Numbered from the stretch's first letter, positions 47,535 through 59,690 are shown. The stretch is DNA of 64,000 bases from Flabesymbios commensalis (GCA_964017125.1 OZ024902.1:55347245-55411244), one strand, 5' to 3'. Notes: generated by a model from the sequence alone, not told the origin. Numbers and translations are program-made.

Positions 47535-49975
47535 CCAAGATGTCACAGCACCTTTGTTATAACTAACACATGATGATGTAACATCCTAGGGATTTCATAG
47601 CTGCTTCTACATCCCAGGGACTTTATAGCACCTTTGAAATAGTCATCCCAGGGATGTTACAACTCGTTTTACAACTACTAGGCCTACATCCCAGGGGTGT
47701 CATAGCTCGATCATTGAAACTACTATCCAGGGATGTCACAACTCATTTGTATAACTAGGCCTACTACATACCAGGAATGTCGTAGCTCCTTCTACATCCC
47801 AGGGATGCTATAATGCCTTTGTTATGACTACTACATCCCAGGGATGTCATAACTCCTTTGTTATAACTAATACATCCCAGGGATGCTATAATGCCTTTGT
47901 TATAACTACTACATCCCATGGATGCTATAATGCCTTTGTTATAACTACTACATCACAGGGATGCTATAATGCCTTTGTTATAACTACTACATCACAGGGA
48001 TGCTATAATGCCTTTGTTATAACTACTACATCCCAGGGATGCTATAATGCCTTTGTTATAACTACTACATCCCATGGATGCTATAATGCCTTTGTTATAA
48101 CTACTACATCCCAGGGAGGCCATACTTTGATCGATCCTTTGTTATTACTATTACATCACATGGATGCCATAACTCCTTTTTTAACTATAACATCCAAGGA
48201 TGTCATAGCTCATTTGCTATAACTACTGCATCCCAGGGATGTATGATCACTTTATTATAAACAGTACATCCCAGGGATGATATAGCCGTCCACTAAATAT
48301 GATAATGTAATCATGACATCCCTGGGATGTACTAGTTTTGATAAAGTAATCCTGACATTCATGGGACGTATCAGCTATTTTAAATGAGTTATAACTTCCC
48401 TGGGATGTAATAATAATATTATAACAAACAATCACGACATCCCTGGGACGTAATAGTTATGATAAAGTAATCATGACATCCCTGGGATGTAATGGTTATC
48501 ATAAAGTAATCATGACATCCCTGGGATGTAATGGTTATGATAAAGTAATCATGACATCCCTGGGATGTAATGGTTATGATAAAGTAATCATGACATCCCT
48601 GGGATGTAATAGTTATGATAAAGTAATCATGACATCCCTGGGATGTAATAGTTATGATAAAGTAATCATGACATCCCTAGGATGTGATCAGCAGCCTGAT
48701 ATTATGAGTTATAACAAAAAATCTAAGACATCCCACGGATCGATGTAGTAGTTGTAGCAAAGTCCTGACATCCCTGGGATGTAGTGGTTAAAACAAAGGA
48801 GTCATGACATCCCTGGGATGTAGTGGTTAAAACAAAGGAGTCATAACATCCCTGGGATGTTGTAGTTATAAAATCGAGTCATGACATCTCTGGGATGTTG
48901 TAGCTATAGCAAACGAGTCAATACATCCCAGGGATGTCATGATTTAATCTTTACAATTAATACATCCCAGGGATGTCGTAATTCAATCTTCACAATTAAT
49001 ACATCCCAGGGATGCTGTAAGTTAATCTTCACAATTAATACATCCCAGGAATGCATCCCAGGGATGTCATAATTCACTCTTCACAATCTTCACAATTAAT
49101 AAATCCCTGAAATGCATCCCAGGGATGTCATAATTCATTCTTCACAATCCTCACAATTAATACATCCCAGGAATGCATCCTAGGGATGTCATAATTCACT
49201 CTTCACAATTAATACATTACAGGGATGTCATAATTCAATCTTCACAATTAATACATCCCAGGGATGTCATGATTTAATCTTTACAATTAATACATCACAG
49301 GGATGTCATAATTCAATCTTCACAATTAATACATCCCGGAGATTTCATGATTTATTCTTTACAATTAATACATCACAGGGATGTCATAATTCAATCTTCA
49401 CAATTAATACATCCCAGGGATGTCATGATTTAATCTTCACAATTAATACATCCCAGGGATGTCATGATTTAATCTTTACAAGTAATACATCACAGGGATG
49501 TCATAATTCAATCTTCACAATTAATACATCCCAGGGATGTCATGATTTATTCTTTACAATTAATACATCACAGGGATGGCATAATTCAATCTTCACAACA
49601 ATACATCATATGGATGTCGTAAAACAATCTTCACAATAATACATCCCAGTCCCATTGTAAGTTAATAATTATAATATCAATATAATACATCCCAGTGGTG
49701 GATTAATTCAATCTTAACAATTAATACATCCCAGGGGTGTCATAATTCAATCGTTACATGTCAGAAGTCAATCTTTACTTTTAGTAAATCCCAGGGATGT
49801 TGTCAGTTAATCTTCACAATCACTACATCCCAGGGAGATCATAATCCTATATTCACAATTAATGCATCACAGGGATGTCCTTATTCAACTTTCACAACAT
49901 AGGGGCCTACATCATCCCAAATATGTCATGATACAACCTCACAAGTAATATACGTGCCAGGGATGTCTTAAGTTA
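47535..49975. repeat. CATCCCAGGGATG satellite array, copy B
   Basis: Same three-part organisation as copy A: + units to about 48270, inverted units about 48315-48900, + units again to about 49975. Unit number differs from copy A in places. Confidence 0.9.
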
Positions 49976-49996
49976 CATCCTTGTGGCGTCTCTTAA

Positions 49997-50233
49997 CCCT
50001 TTCAATTAGCCTGAATTTCTTTCATCCACTACAAGCCGCGAATTGCTGTTGCAATTCTCGACTTGTATTGGATGAAGATGACTTGAAGCGGTTGAAAAAA
50101 TAAAGAAAATCACCATGTATTGGAAAGCCATTTTCATGGAAATTTTCATTCCAACACCCATTGTTGTAGGGAAATTAAGGCTGTTTTCATGGATGCAAAA
50201 TGATGCTTTAATGCATCACGAGGGCTTAAAGGG
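49997..50233. mobile_element. M5 MITE inside the satellite element, copy B
   Basis: TTAA at 49993-49996 and 50234-50237. Collinear with 43678-43914. Confidence 0.8.
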
Positions 50234-50634
50234 TTAATTGATGAGCAAGCGAATCGCCATGTGTTAGAACATGCCAGGGATGTAGGCTAACATCCTTTCG
50301 GCGTCTCTTATTTAGTGTCTCAGGTAAATAAGAGACAGCCAAAGGATGTTATACCATCACTGAATGACGGTATATCCTAAATGACTATTTGAACAATAAT
50401 CAATTGTGTCTTTAACATTTAATGTAAGAGCGTATATTATAAGATCGTCTGTGATTGGCCATACAGTGGAACATCCCGGGGTTGTAATATCCTTTCAGCG
50501 TCTCTTATTTAGCGTCCACCTTAAAAATATGCCTATATAGGCTAGAACGTATGTAGCCTATATGGATAATGGTAGGCCTTTCACCCTTATTATTTTGGGT
50601 AGGCCTATTATTTTGAACATGTTGTTATATGAAT

Positions 50635-51472
50635 GGCATCATGCACAAGTGGGCTAACCCACATTTTGACGATTTTGAGATTTTGGGTCTTTTTGAAAGC
50701 TCTTACCACAAGCTTTATCTGCCAAAAGTGCCAAATGTCTAGACCAATCACATTCTGTGGTACAAGCCAAAGTTACTTTGCGCATGATGCTTTTTGGCGA
50801 TTTTCATAGAGCACAAATGGTCTAGACTCACCCTCACTTCTGATCAAGTTAAAAAGAGTGAAATGGACGTGTCCAAGAATTTGACGAGAAAAAACGGTTC
50901 ACTGCTGAAGAAGCGAGGCGAATTTCACTCGAAATCAGCGACAGTGCATCCTCTGGTGATTAGGCCTAGGCCTATACTTAAAAACAATGTAAAAAATCGC
51001 ACAACAACTTGAAGTACATGATAAAACGAATAACGTTACATGTATACAAATTAGGACAACAGGTAAATAAAATCAGTGACCAAATGGTCTAACCCTCGAT
51101 GTGAAACTCCTAAATTTATCAAGTTGTTTCTATCAATTACATATATTTTCATTGTTTTTTATCATATTTCCTTAATATGTGGATGCATGTACGGAATTCA
51201 GTCAATTTATCATGAATTAAGCAGCATAATTCTTTGAAAATCAGTGATTTATTTAAAAATTGTGGGTTAGACCAAACGAAAAAACAACATGCACAAATGC
51301 ATGTTGTTTTTTATATAATTTCAATATACAGTGATGTACATCCAATGTACATAACACGTTAGGCTTTTAAAAGTTTTATCCCAGCTGCCTGATTTACCAG
51401 AAAGGTCAAAACCTTCAATGCTTGATTACTCAAAACAGCAAAAAATGGGTTAGACCAGTTGTGCATGATACC
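50635..51472. mobile_element. E6 copy c
   Basis: Same ends as copy b (GGCATCATGCACAAGTGGGC, GACCAGTTGTGCATGATACC). It keeps a stretch near 50935-50990 (ACAGTGCATCCTCTGGTGAT) that copy b has lost but that also occurs in copy a. Confidence 0.65.
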
Positions 51473-52572
51473 ATCCATATATGACTTATATTAGTCCGGT
51501 GATTGACCAGGATGTGTAGGAATATACATTTTATTCTACATTATTTATATATTATTGTATGCTTATGGTAGGTTAGAACACATACTTTTGTTTTGTGAAA
51601 AATGCGATTTGTGATCGCGCAAAACACTGCAGGTCCACAATAAAAATGTATGGTAAAGTATTTTAAGTAGGGGGCCTACTCCATAGTTAATTCGTAAAAA
51701 TAAATGCTGAAAACGAGCTTATGGGCAATTTCACGTAAAGGGCACACAAAAAGTCTCATAGCATGTCAAAAATAAAAACCTCCCATATATGATAATTTCA
51801 CAGCTTTTGACAACGAGATGTCATTCCCCAACATCAGTTAAATTTCCAGAGCTTAATTATGCCAATGAATGAAGATATTGACTTGTGAAATGTATGCAGT
51901 TTTTGCGTGTACTGGAGGGGACATTTGTTTTAACAATCATTAGTCTCTGCTAAAATGCTAATAATGTAGGTGATTTGAAAATCCTAACCCCTTATTTTTT
52001 TTAATTTTTTTATTGTCGTGTTTCTAAAGGGAAGATCACTATGTGTTGTACCCGTATTTCACATGTATATAGATTTGATATTCATTTGAAATGTGACAAA
52101 TGAAATTTTGCAATACACTCAAGTATGAATTGTACAGCATTTACTTCGACCGCTCAACAAATTAGTGCTCTGACATCAACTAAATATACACATATAGCCT
52201 GAATATTATATATGACATATTTTGTACATGTGTACAGTGCTTTTTCATGGGAATCCTCTGCACAATTATATGTATGACAAACTGTACTGGAGGGGACATT
52301 GTTTTTAACGGTTGAGATAACAACATCACAAGTGCTATAAAAGCATACGTTAGATCAATAAAACGTAATATGCTGCTCAACATTTCATATTCTAATTTTG
52401 CTCCAATATATATTGTTATTACTCAACATTGTGTTTTCAAATTGAGCCGAAGTAGCATAATTGTATAAACTTTGCTAAAAATAATAAAATGTGTAAGTGG
52501 TTTATCACGGTTACAGGCCGCAACTATTTGTCTGCATCGTGTTAAACACCATCAAGGAAAAACAATGGAAAA

Positions 52573-53640
52573 CTAGATTTGCCTGAGGGGCAAAGCTTGC
52601 GTCTCCACCCGCCCCACATAGTACATTAATTATAGAGAAATACAGTGCTGTCACCAAATTTTTATGTAAACCACATGAAAATGTGATGTCAGAATCACAC
52701 CAAAATCTAATCAACATATGGCCAGGGTAAGTTGCTTCCTTGGAACAAATCGGTGAAGCAGTTCAAGCTCTTCAGAGTTACATGTGATTCGTCGGCTATC
52801 TTGAATTTTGTTGAAAAAATGATAAAAACAATTCTCCTGACTTTTTTCTCAGGGCCACTGAGCATACACAAAAGCTAAAATTTGAGCTGTATAACCATAT
52901 TACCAAATTTAGATAATAGTCAAAATAAGCAAAACTGAAATATCAGCTGAAATCTTAAAAAGTAAAAATATATAAGTTTTTATTATCATAATCACACAAA
53001 AAACTAATCAGCACACATCCAGGGTAGGGTTATTCCTTTGAACCGAACATGAAATAAATCCATAAAGCGGTTCAAGCTCTAGAGAGCGACATAGGATTTT
53101 GGCGGCCATCCTAGATTTTGTTGAAAAAGCTGAAAAACGCCGAAAAAAATAACAGGGCAAATTTCCTGGGGCCAATATGCATACTGCAAATGTTTAGAAA
53201 TAATCCGAGTAGGGGTGTATAGCTATATTAACAAATTTTGATGATGGCCAAAATGAGCAGAACAGAAATATCCGCTAAAATACTAAAATGTAAAAAAATC
53301 AAAGTTTTCATTATCAGAATCACACCAAGAGCTTTTCAGCTCACGGCCAGGATAAGGGGTTTCCTTTAAACCAAACATGAAACAAATCGATGAAGCGGTT
53401 CAAGCTGTAGCGTGCGCCATAGGATTTTGGCGGCCATCTTGGATTTTGTTGAAGAAGCTGAAAAACGCAAAAAAAATTCACCAGGCAAATTTCCCAGGGC
53501 CAGTATGCATACTGCAAATATTTGGAAATAATCCGAGTAGGGGTTTTCGAGTGAGAGCAGAAACAAGTGGCGGCGGCGGGCGGACACGGCAAAAACAATA
53601 AGTCTCCACCACCACATAATATTGGGTGGAGACTTAATAA
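52573..53640. repeat. Repeat nested in E5 with about 340-bp tandem units
   Basis: Begins around CTAGATTTGCCTGAGGGGC with GTCTCCACCCGCC and ends near GGGTGGAGACTTA. Inside, three units start at about 52690, 52985 and 53325, each with AATCACACC/AAAAA, GCGGTTCAAGCT and CATCTTGGATTTTGTTGAA. Open frames at 53341-53617 are in this repeat and not genes. Confidence 0.6.
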
Positions 53641-53929
53641 TTATGATTTTTGTGACATACCATGGACAATGTCACGGTGTTGAAGCTAATATCATTAAAT
53701 GTACTGGAGAGGACATATTTTTTTAACAACAATAACAAACCTGTTAGCATGAATGATCACTCAATAATTCAACTTAATAACTAGTAAACTACTAAAAAGG
53801 GATAAAATAGTCATAGTTTACATACATCTACATTACTATTATTCCAATATAACCACAGAGACAGTTAGTGTATCCATTCCAACCCCCTCACGAAAGTCTA
53901 GAAAGCATCTTGTTGGCACATCCTTACCT

Positions 53930-55230
53930 CACACCTGACATTTTGTTTTATACTATAAAACAAAATGTGAGGTTTATAGTATAAAACAAAATGTGAGGTT
54001 TGAGGGAGGGATATATATGCCAACAAAATACTTTCCGGACTTTCATGAGGGGAGTTGGATAAATTATAGTAGTGGGCTAGGTATCTGGGATGCTTTGCCT
54101 GATATCAAGCATTTAGTAAATAATGGGCAATAGTCAGCCATCTTGCAATTGATAGAGTTGAAATTTGTCAAGGTATATAAATGAAAACAACCATTTTCAA
54201 GGCATATTCCTCCCTTATCTTCACTTCATCATGGCTGTTAGGAGCATAAGCTTGTTGTAGGGTCTAGCTAGCTAACATACCGTAGTTTGCCCGATATCAG
54301 GCATATTCAATAATAAATAATTGCCGCAAGTCTGCTATTTTGAATGTGATCAAATTCAAATTTGTTAGGTCTCAGCTGTCACTCCCTGAAATCTAGCATT
54401 TTCTTTTTACTTTGTTACTTAGTTGTAGTGTAACTGTTTTATTATGCTAATGTACCGTACACAATATATTTATGTACAGTGGTTTAAAAATAATATTAAC
54501 TCCAGCCGATCTTGAGCTTATATAATTGGATACAAAGTTTTGTATGTACCGGTACATATAATTAAAAAAATAATAATACATACCTCAAACTGAATACAAA
54601 TTTACATGCATGCAGCAATAGACCTACCATTATTTTACACCAGGCTACGTTTTTACTACGGTAAAGCAATTACTGGTTAACTATTTTAGTATGGTACAAA
54701 TAATAATTTATCATGTTTATATAAAAATACCGTTCTCTCACTCCAGCCTAGGCCTATATCTACAAATCTGGGATATATTTGTATTCATAACAGGACCTAT
54801 TAAAGTTGATTTTTTTCATATATATACCGATTATTTTGTATGTGATCTGAGTTGAAATAAGGTCTATCCCTCCCGGAAACCTCACATTTTCTTTTATATT
54901 AATTGTCTGGTTATCTGGCACTGGATATGAAGCATGTTAAGTTAAATAATGGACACCAGTTGGCCATTTTGAACCTGATAGATTTGAAAGTTTGTCGAGG
55001 CATTCATTTATATTTTATGAATATAACTGGTATGCTGGTAACACTTTCTCAAACCTCACGATATTTTAGAGTTATAGTCTAGCTATATCAAACGATTTGC
55101 CTAGCCTTGTTGTGGAGAAGATGCCCTCCTTAAAACCACACATTTTATATTATATCAATTAATTGTCTGGCTATTTGGCATGGTTTGCCAGATATCACTA
55201 TCAGGCATAGGAAATTAAGGCCATACAACG
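53930..55230. repeat. Dispersed repeat in E5, related to the Myc intron 2 repeat
   Basis: Repeated phrases ACAAAATGTGAGGTTTGAGG, GAGGGATATATATGCC and TTTGCCTGATATCAAGCAT. A 28-bp perfect direct duplication of TATAAAACAAAATGTGAGGT lies at 53950-54000. The same vocabulary occurs at 29860-30800. Confidence 0.5.
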
Positions 55231-56905
55231 CTGCGCCAACTTGAGCATTGTAAGATCCTACATCATGTACGAGTAACATGTGCGCTATCAACTATTATAT
55301 ATCTGGAGGCTGGGGCCATGTTATAAGAAATGACATAATTTTATATCCTAGCATATAACCTGTAGTGAAACCACCTCCTGGGTGGATCATGAAAAGGGGC
55401 ATTAGATAGTATGTAGTTCTCATTTCCGGTCATATTTTGAAAGTCAACAAGACATTTACACTCATTTTTTGCAATAGAAGATGTATATGACAATCATACA
55501 TTTAAACTATTAAATCCATTTTAAAGTAGGCGGGTCATCATGGTTCGTTGAGCAAACATTATCCACCCATCCGCATGTGCAGCATCGTCAAGGTCCACAG
55601 GAGTGGGGCCGCCGAAGCGAAACTATTATGGTTTGGTGAAGCAAAAGGACCCAGCTGCTACAAACACATTTCTTTTTTAATTCAAGTAGTCTAGTAGATG
55701 GTGTATCGGTACAGACCGCCTAAATCGCTTGACAAGCATGAAAAATACCACAAGTTCTATCCCTGAGTAATTACACTTGCAGTGTTACATACGTTCTGTC
55801 CCCTCCAGTACGCAGTGTACTGGCAGCCTATAATAGACAATATAGAGCTCATTTGGTTGATGATATATACGCTATAAATGTATATATATTGTACTAGTAG
55901 GTCTTGTAAGTCAGAACAGTGAAGAAATTACATTTAAATGCTAATATTGATTTAAAAATGAACAAAGGAAACACCCACAAAATATTTTTTGGTTACAACT
56001 TATCCATTAATGAAATACATATGTATTTTCAATAAATATCAATTTGTTGGTGTCTAGTAGCTACCATTAACGAAGGCTTTATAATAATAATACATAATTA
56101 CCAATATATATATCAGTAAATTACAAAAATTAGGTCTTATCACACAAACAATACTAGATATTGATAATATGTACTGGAGGGGACAATTTTAATTTAACAC
56201 TTTTTTCATCTAAAAATGTATAAATATGTATCTTAGAATATATCTTAGAAAAACACCCTGCGTGGATCTTGAATAGTGATGTACTGGAGAGGACATTATT
56301 TTAACGGAATTTTCACATACATACAGGTAATTCTAATTAATTTGCTAATGTTAATCAGCAATCAGTTTGAAGTATTTTTATCCCATATATAGCCACCAGA
56401 CCTATTAAAAAGAGTAATTAAATGTCTATATAAATGTAGATAGTTTAAGCTGGGCAGTGATGTACTGGCGGGAATAAAATGAAAAAAACTTTTAACGGAA
56501 AATACTTAAAACTCAATAAATACACATAAAATCAGATTTTGTGACTCGATTTTTGTCAAACATGTGTCGTTTGGATCGTGAGACCAATAGCCATACCACA
56601 AATAAAACTTTATTTGTGTGTTAGATGCATATCTGGAATAGAAACAACCCTCCTGAGAAGACAATTCGGGGATGAGACTGCAAACTGTGTTGAAAATAAC
56701 ATAAATACCACTGATTCATAAAGAAATAATTAACAAAACTTTATAAAATTTGGTCTGTTGCTTCCCCATACAACCCTTGCTAAAATAAAAAATGTCTCAT
56801 CTAAATAGCTAGCAGTGTTTGCTAAAAAATTGTGTAAAGTTACAATTTTTCCTAAATGCACCCTTTATGTGAAATTGCCCTTATACAAAACTACAAAATA
56901 TGAGG

Positions 56906-57012
56906 TTACGACCATTCATTCATCCATCAATCAATCCATTATTAATCCACCATCCATCCATTTAAACACCCACCAGCTCGCCATTCATTCACCATCCATC
57001 GATTCATGATCC
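56906..57012. repeat. Low-complexity CATC/CATT-rich tract
   Basis: Imperfect CATCCATT and CAATCAATCC repeats directly before the SINE at 57027. Confidence 0.75.
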
Positions 57013-57026
57013 ATGACATCCATCTA

Positions 57027-57218
57027 GTTAGTATTGTGTGGAGCCTCCGTGACCGAGAGGTAGCGTGCTCGGCCTCAGACCGCCAGGGCTCGAATTTCGA
57101 ATCCTGTGTCTGGAGGACAGTGTCATCTCAATCATCTCACCATCCTCAGGAGGTTCTCCTGGCCCAGTTTAGCCTATATGTGCACAAAGGTGGCCTAAAG
57201 CCCGATTCATTTCATTTT
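57027..57218 (+). mobile_element. tRNA-derived SINE, complete
   Basis: tRNA-like head with box A-like GTGACCGAGAGGTAGCG and box B-like TTTCGAATCC, a tRNA-unrelated body (GGTTCTCCTGGCCCAGTTTA, GTGCACAAAGGTGGCC), and a tail GATTCATTTCATTTT. It is flanked by a perfect 14-bp duplication, ATGACATCCATCTA (57013-57026 and 57219-57232). A second copy is at 57661-57825 on the - strand. Transcribed, if at all, by RNA polymerase III; the tail resembles that of the LINE at 62163. Confidence 0.85.
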
Positions 57219-57507
57219 ATGACATCCATCTATTTACCAAATTGAAAAAGGCATATACCTAAGTGATAACCAGTCTTAAATACAATAGATGTTGATTTTT
57301 AAAGCCAAAATGATTTGTTCTAATGGTTACATAGGCATACAACATAGCCTGATTATTGCCATCTTTGTCACAACAATGTGATGAAGATTTTAAAAACAAA
57401 CATGAAAATGTTTTTGCATGGATAGAGCCTGCTTATGTTCTTTTCTATTTTACGGAAATATTAAACGAGGTGATATGATGTGCATTGAAAAATATATTCA
57501 GAAATAT

Positions 57508-57618
57508 CCCAGTAGACACAAAACATTTTGTTATAATATTTATACAACTTCGGCCCAACATCTTCGCCGTTGAACCAACACTGTATGAATGTTATACAAA
57601 CGTTTCGTGTCTACTGGG
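57508..57618. repeat. P-family palindrome, well preserved
   Basis: CCCAGTAGACACAAAACATT to ACGTTTCGTGTCTACTGGG. Both tips carry TAGAC/GTCTA instead of the usual CAAAC/GTTTG, so the change is on both arms. Confidence 0.85.
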
Positions 57619-57660
57619 ATTAGACTGCATCATGGTAATAAAAATGAAATAAAGTGAGTG

Positions 57661-57825
57661 GATTTTAGACCACCTTTGTGCACATATAGGCTAAACTGGG
57701 CCAGAAGACCCTCCCGAGGATGGTGAGATGACACTACCCTCCAGACACAGAATTAGAAATTCCAGCCCTGGCGGTCTGAGGCCGAGCACGCTATTGCTCG
57801 GTCACATAGGCTTCCCACAATATTG
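57661..57825 (-). mobile_element. tRNA-derived SINE, 3'-truncated copy
   Basis: Reverse complement matches 57041-57200: GACCGAGCAATAGCGTGCTC, CCGCCAGGGCTGGAATTTC, GGAGGGTAGTGTCATCTCAC. The T/C-rich tail is missing. Confidence 0.8.
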
Positions 57826-57867
57826 AATCTTTACAAGTGAGCGGGGAAGTAACATTTTGTTTCTTTG

Positions 57868-57945
57868 AAACCTGAAGGCCAGAGTGGGATTCGAACGGGA
57901 TCTCCGACTTTCCAAAGAGGCAGCTTTAACCACTGTACCCCCCCC
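57868..57945 (-). mobile_element. Second type of tRNA-derived SINE head
   Basis: On the - strand: GTACAGTGGTTAAAGCTGCC (box A-like) and CCCGTTCGAATCCCACTC (box B-like), after a run of G. No clover-leaf with paired acceptor ends, so I do not call a tRNA gene. Confidence 0.6.
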
Positions 57946-58023
57946 CCCTCCCTATCATGGTAATAAGGCGTAATATTACAAATTACATAATACTGTAGGC
58001 CTACATGATACTGTAGACATACA

Positions 58024-58103
58024 CCCAGCAAACACAAAACATTTGTATAACATTTATACAACGTCGGCCCAAAATGTTATACAAATGTTTTGTGTTTGCT
58101 GGG
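58024..58103. repeat. P-family palindrome, internally deleted
   Basis: CCCAGCAAACACAAAACATT to TGTTTTGTGTTTGCTGGG, 80 bp; the second half of the centre is gone. Confidence 0.85.
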
Positions 58104-58111
58104 CATGCATT

Positions 58112-58252
58112 TCAGTGGCGAATCCACATCCCGACCCCGACCCCTTTCCAAAACAAAATGGTCTAATCATCGATCAAATGTCGGTATTTAAAATCATTCT
58201 ATCAATCAGACCCCCTCATTTTTTCATTCTGAATCCGCCCCTGCATTTCATA
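58112..58252. repeat. Short MITE-like repeat (TGGCGAATCC / GAATCCGCC ends)
   Basis: TTCAGTGGCGAATCCACA and TGAATCCGCCCCTGCATTTCA are inverted. Similar terminal sequences are common among MITEs. Confidence 0.45.
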
Positions 58253-58568
58253 GACATTAGGATTGTCTGTGATACATAATTCGCAGTATTTTGCCTAAAT
58301 GTCCAAAATTATGAGTTTATGACTATTTTTAAATATACATATGATGTGGATGTCGATTATTTATGTATTACATAATATGAATATAGGCCTAATTTCGTGG
58401 TGTGTCTCCATCGATTCCTGATATTTTATTTAAAATATTAGGCCTTTATTACAGTCATTATATAGGCTACTTTTGGCGGTATTATATAGGGTCTCATAAT
58501 GGTAATAATTTATAATCTTAGGCTTTTATTACAGTCATTATATAGGCTACTTTTGGCGCTACAGGGCC

Positions 58569-58674
58569 CGTATTCTCGTACAAGTTACGATATATCGTAG
58601 GCTTCTGATTGGTCGAGATGGCCATCTCGACCAATCAGAAGCCTACGATATATCGTAACTTGTACGAGAATACG
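58569..58674. repeat. Perfect 106-bp palindrome
   Basis: Arms of 53 bp without a spacer and without a mismatch, centred between 58621 and 58622. The left arm starts CGTATTCTCGTACAAG and the centre is CGAGATGGCCATCTCG. The flanks ACAGGGCC and GCTCCAGA suggest a MITE of the CAGGGCCCGTATTC type. Confidence 0.9.
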
Positions 58675-59002
58675 GCTCCAGACAGATCGGCAATACCGCA
58701 TACAAAGAAGGTAGGTCCTATATACATTTTGACTTTCCGCGAAGTCTCCAAGGTGGTTTTGTGTCCATCAATCACGCCAGTTGGCGTTTACCCTTGGCGT
58801 AGTAGGTAGAGGTCGTGTCATGCCACTTGTACTCGCGGCCCGTTGTTAGCCAGTTTTTCATGTGATACAAAAATAAAGTAAATAGACCTATCCTATATAT
58901 AGGGACTAGGGCCTATATAATATGCACCAGCAGCTGGACTGATTTATCTCGTAGCCTCATTACACCACATAGGCCTACACAAAGAAGAAAGCTTACAACT
59001 TA
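58675..59002. other. Intergenic stretch
   Basis: No gene recognised. Confidence 0.5.
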
Positions 59003-59110
59003 CCCAGTGAACACAAAACATTTGTAGGCCCATAACCTTTGAACAATGTTGGATCAACGTCGAAGACGTTGGACCGGCGTTGTACAAATGTTCCAGCTTT
59101 TTTACAGTGT
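59003..59110. repeat. P-family palindrome
   Basis: CCCAGTGAACACAAAACATT, centre GGATCAACGTCGAAGACGTT, right arm GTTGTACAAATGTTCC; the right tip is decayed. Confidence 0.7.
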
Positions 59111-59332
59111 ATGGCTGTCACTCATACACAAAATATATGTTTTACCATAAATTTGAGATTTGTTTCCTTTATTGGTATTGTTAGCCTCTGAACACACATT
59201 CCCTGCTAGTTTAGGCCTAATGTCTGTAATCAGGTGATAGCAGCGAGAGTGCAGTTTTGATGATCCTTGTAACAATGTCTAGATTAGGTTGTAACAAGGA
59301 TAGATTCATTGGTTGTAACAAATCTTGATTAA

Positions 59333-59690
59333 AGGGACTGGCCCAGGCTAAAATCATAAAAAAATCGGTGATTTTATTTCAGGTTCTTAGTATGACTATA
59401 TGATGTAAACATGCACATAGACTAGAACTGCAAATTTTTATAATTTTTGTGCTGCGCATTCACCAGTTATGCTAGATATAGAGACGAAATTCCCGCATTT
59501 CCTATTTTTGACATGGTTGTCAATAATTAGAAATCAGTAATTTCGTCTCTATATCTAGCCTAACTGATGAATGCGCTACTCAAAAATTATAAAACTTCTA
59601 GTCTATGTATATGTTTACATCATATGGTCATATTAAGAACCCGAAATAAAATCACCGATATTTTGATGATTTTAGCCTGGGCCGGTCCCT
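59333..59690. mobile_element. M1 MITE, full-length
   Basis: TTAA at 59329-59332 and 59691-59694. Ends AGGGACTGGCCCAGGC and GCCTGGGCCGGTCCCT. Both inner arms are present. Confidence 0.85.

Larger units (their letters stand above)
47301..50520. mobile_element. Satellite-bearing TIR DNA transposon, complete
   Basis: Left end GGTAGGCACTAAATAAGAG and right end, reverse complemented, GGTGGACGCTAAATAAGAG give a TIR of about 25 bp. A perfect 9-bp direct repeat, TTAAAAATA, lies outside at 47292-47300 and 50521-50529. Length is 3220 bp; no transposase is visible and most of it is the ATCCC satellite array plus an M5 MITE. Nine-base duplications are typical of Mutator-like and Merlin transposons; the superfamily is not proven. 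Extra terminal-like sequences face each other near 50295-50340, hinting at an earlier tandem or head-to-head arrangement. Confidence 0.75.
46364..52699 (+). repeat. Tandem duplication, copy B (about 6.3 kb)
   Basis: Second copy of the unit at 40479-46363, retaining the 696 bp (46621-47316) missing in A. The array is somewhat shorter than in A. Divergence appears to be a few percent at most. Confidence 0.85.
51723..56880. mobile_element. E5: 5.2-kb TIR transposon with iterated TGTACTGGAGGGGACATT
   Basis: Left end GGGCAATTTCACGTAAAGGG and right end CCCTTTATGTGAAATTGCCC form a 20-bp TIR with one mismatch, flanked by TTAT on both sides (51719-51722 and 56881-56884). TGTACTGGAGGGGACAT or a variant occurs near 51909, 52284, 53699, 56170, 56281 and 56460 in + orientation and at about 55800 in - orientation, often followed by TTTTAACGG. 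No transposase is recognised. Later repeats (52573-53640, 53930-55230) fill the centre. The terminus matches E3 over GGGCAATTYCA. Confidence 0.8.

Noticed and set aside
53341-53617. Overlapping open frames of 74-85 codons
   Set aside because: Fall in the third unit of a tandem repeat nested in E5; the first two units do not keep the frames.
57041-57115. Functional tRNA genes at 57.0, 57.9 and 62.0 kb
   Set aside because: Box A and box B-like text is present, but no paired acceptor stem or proper anticodon arm; the copies are followed by SINE bodies.
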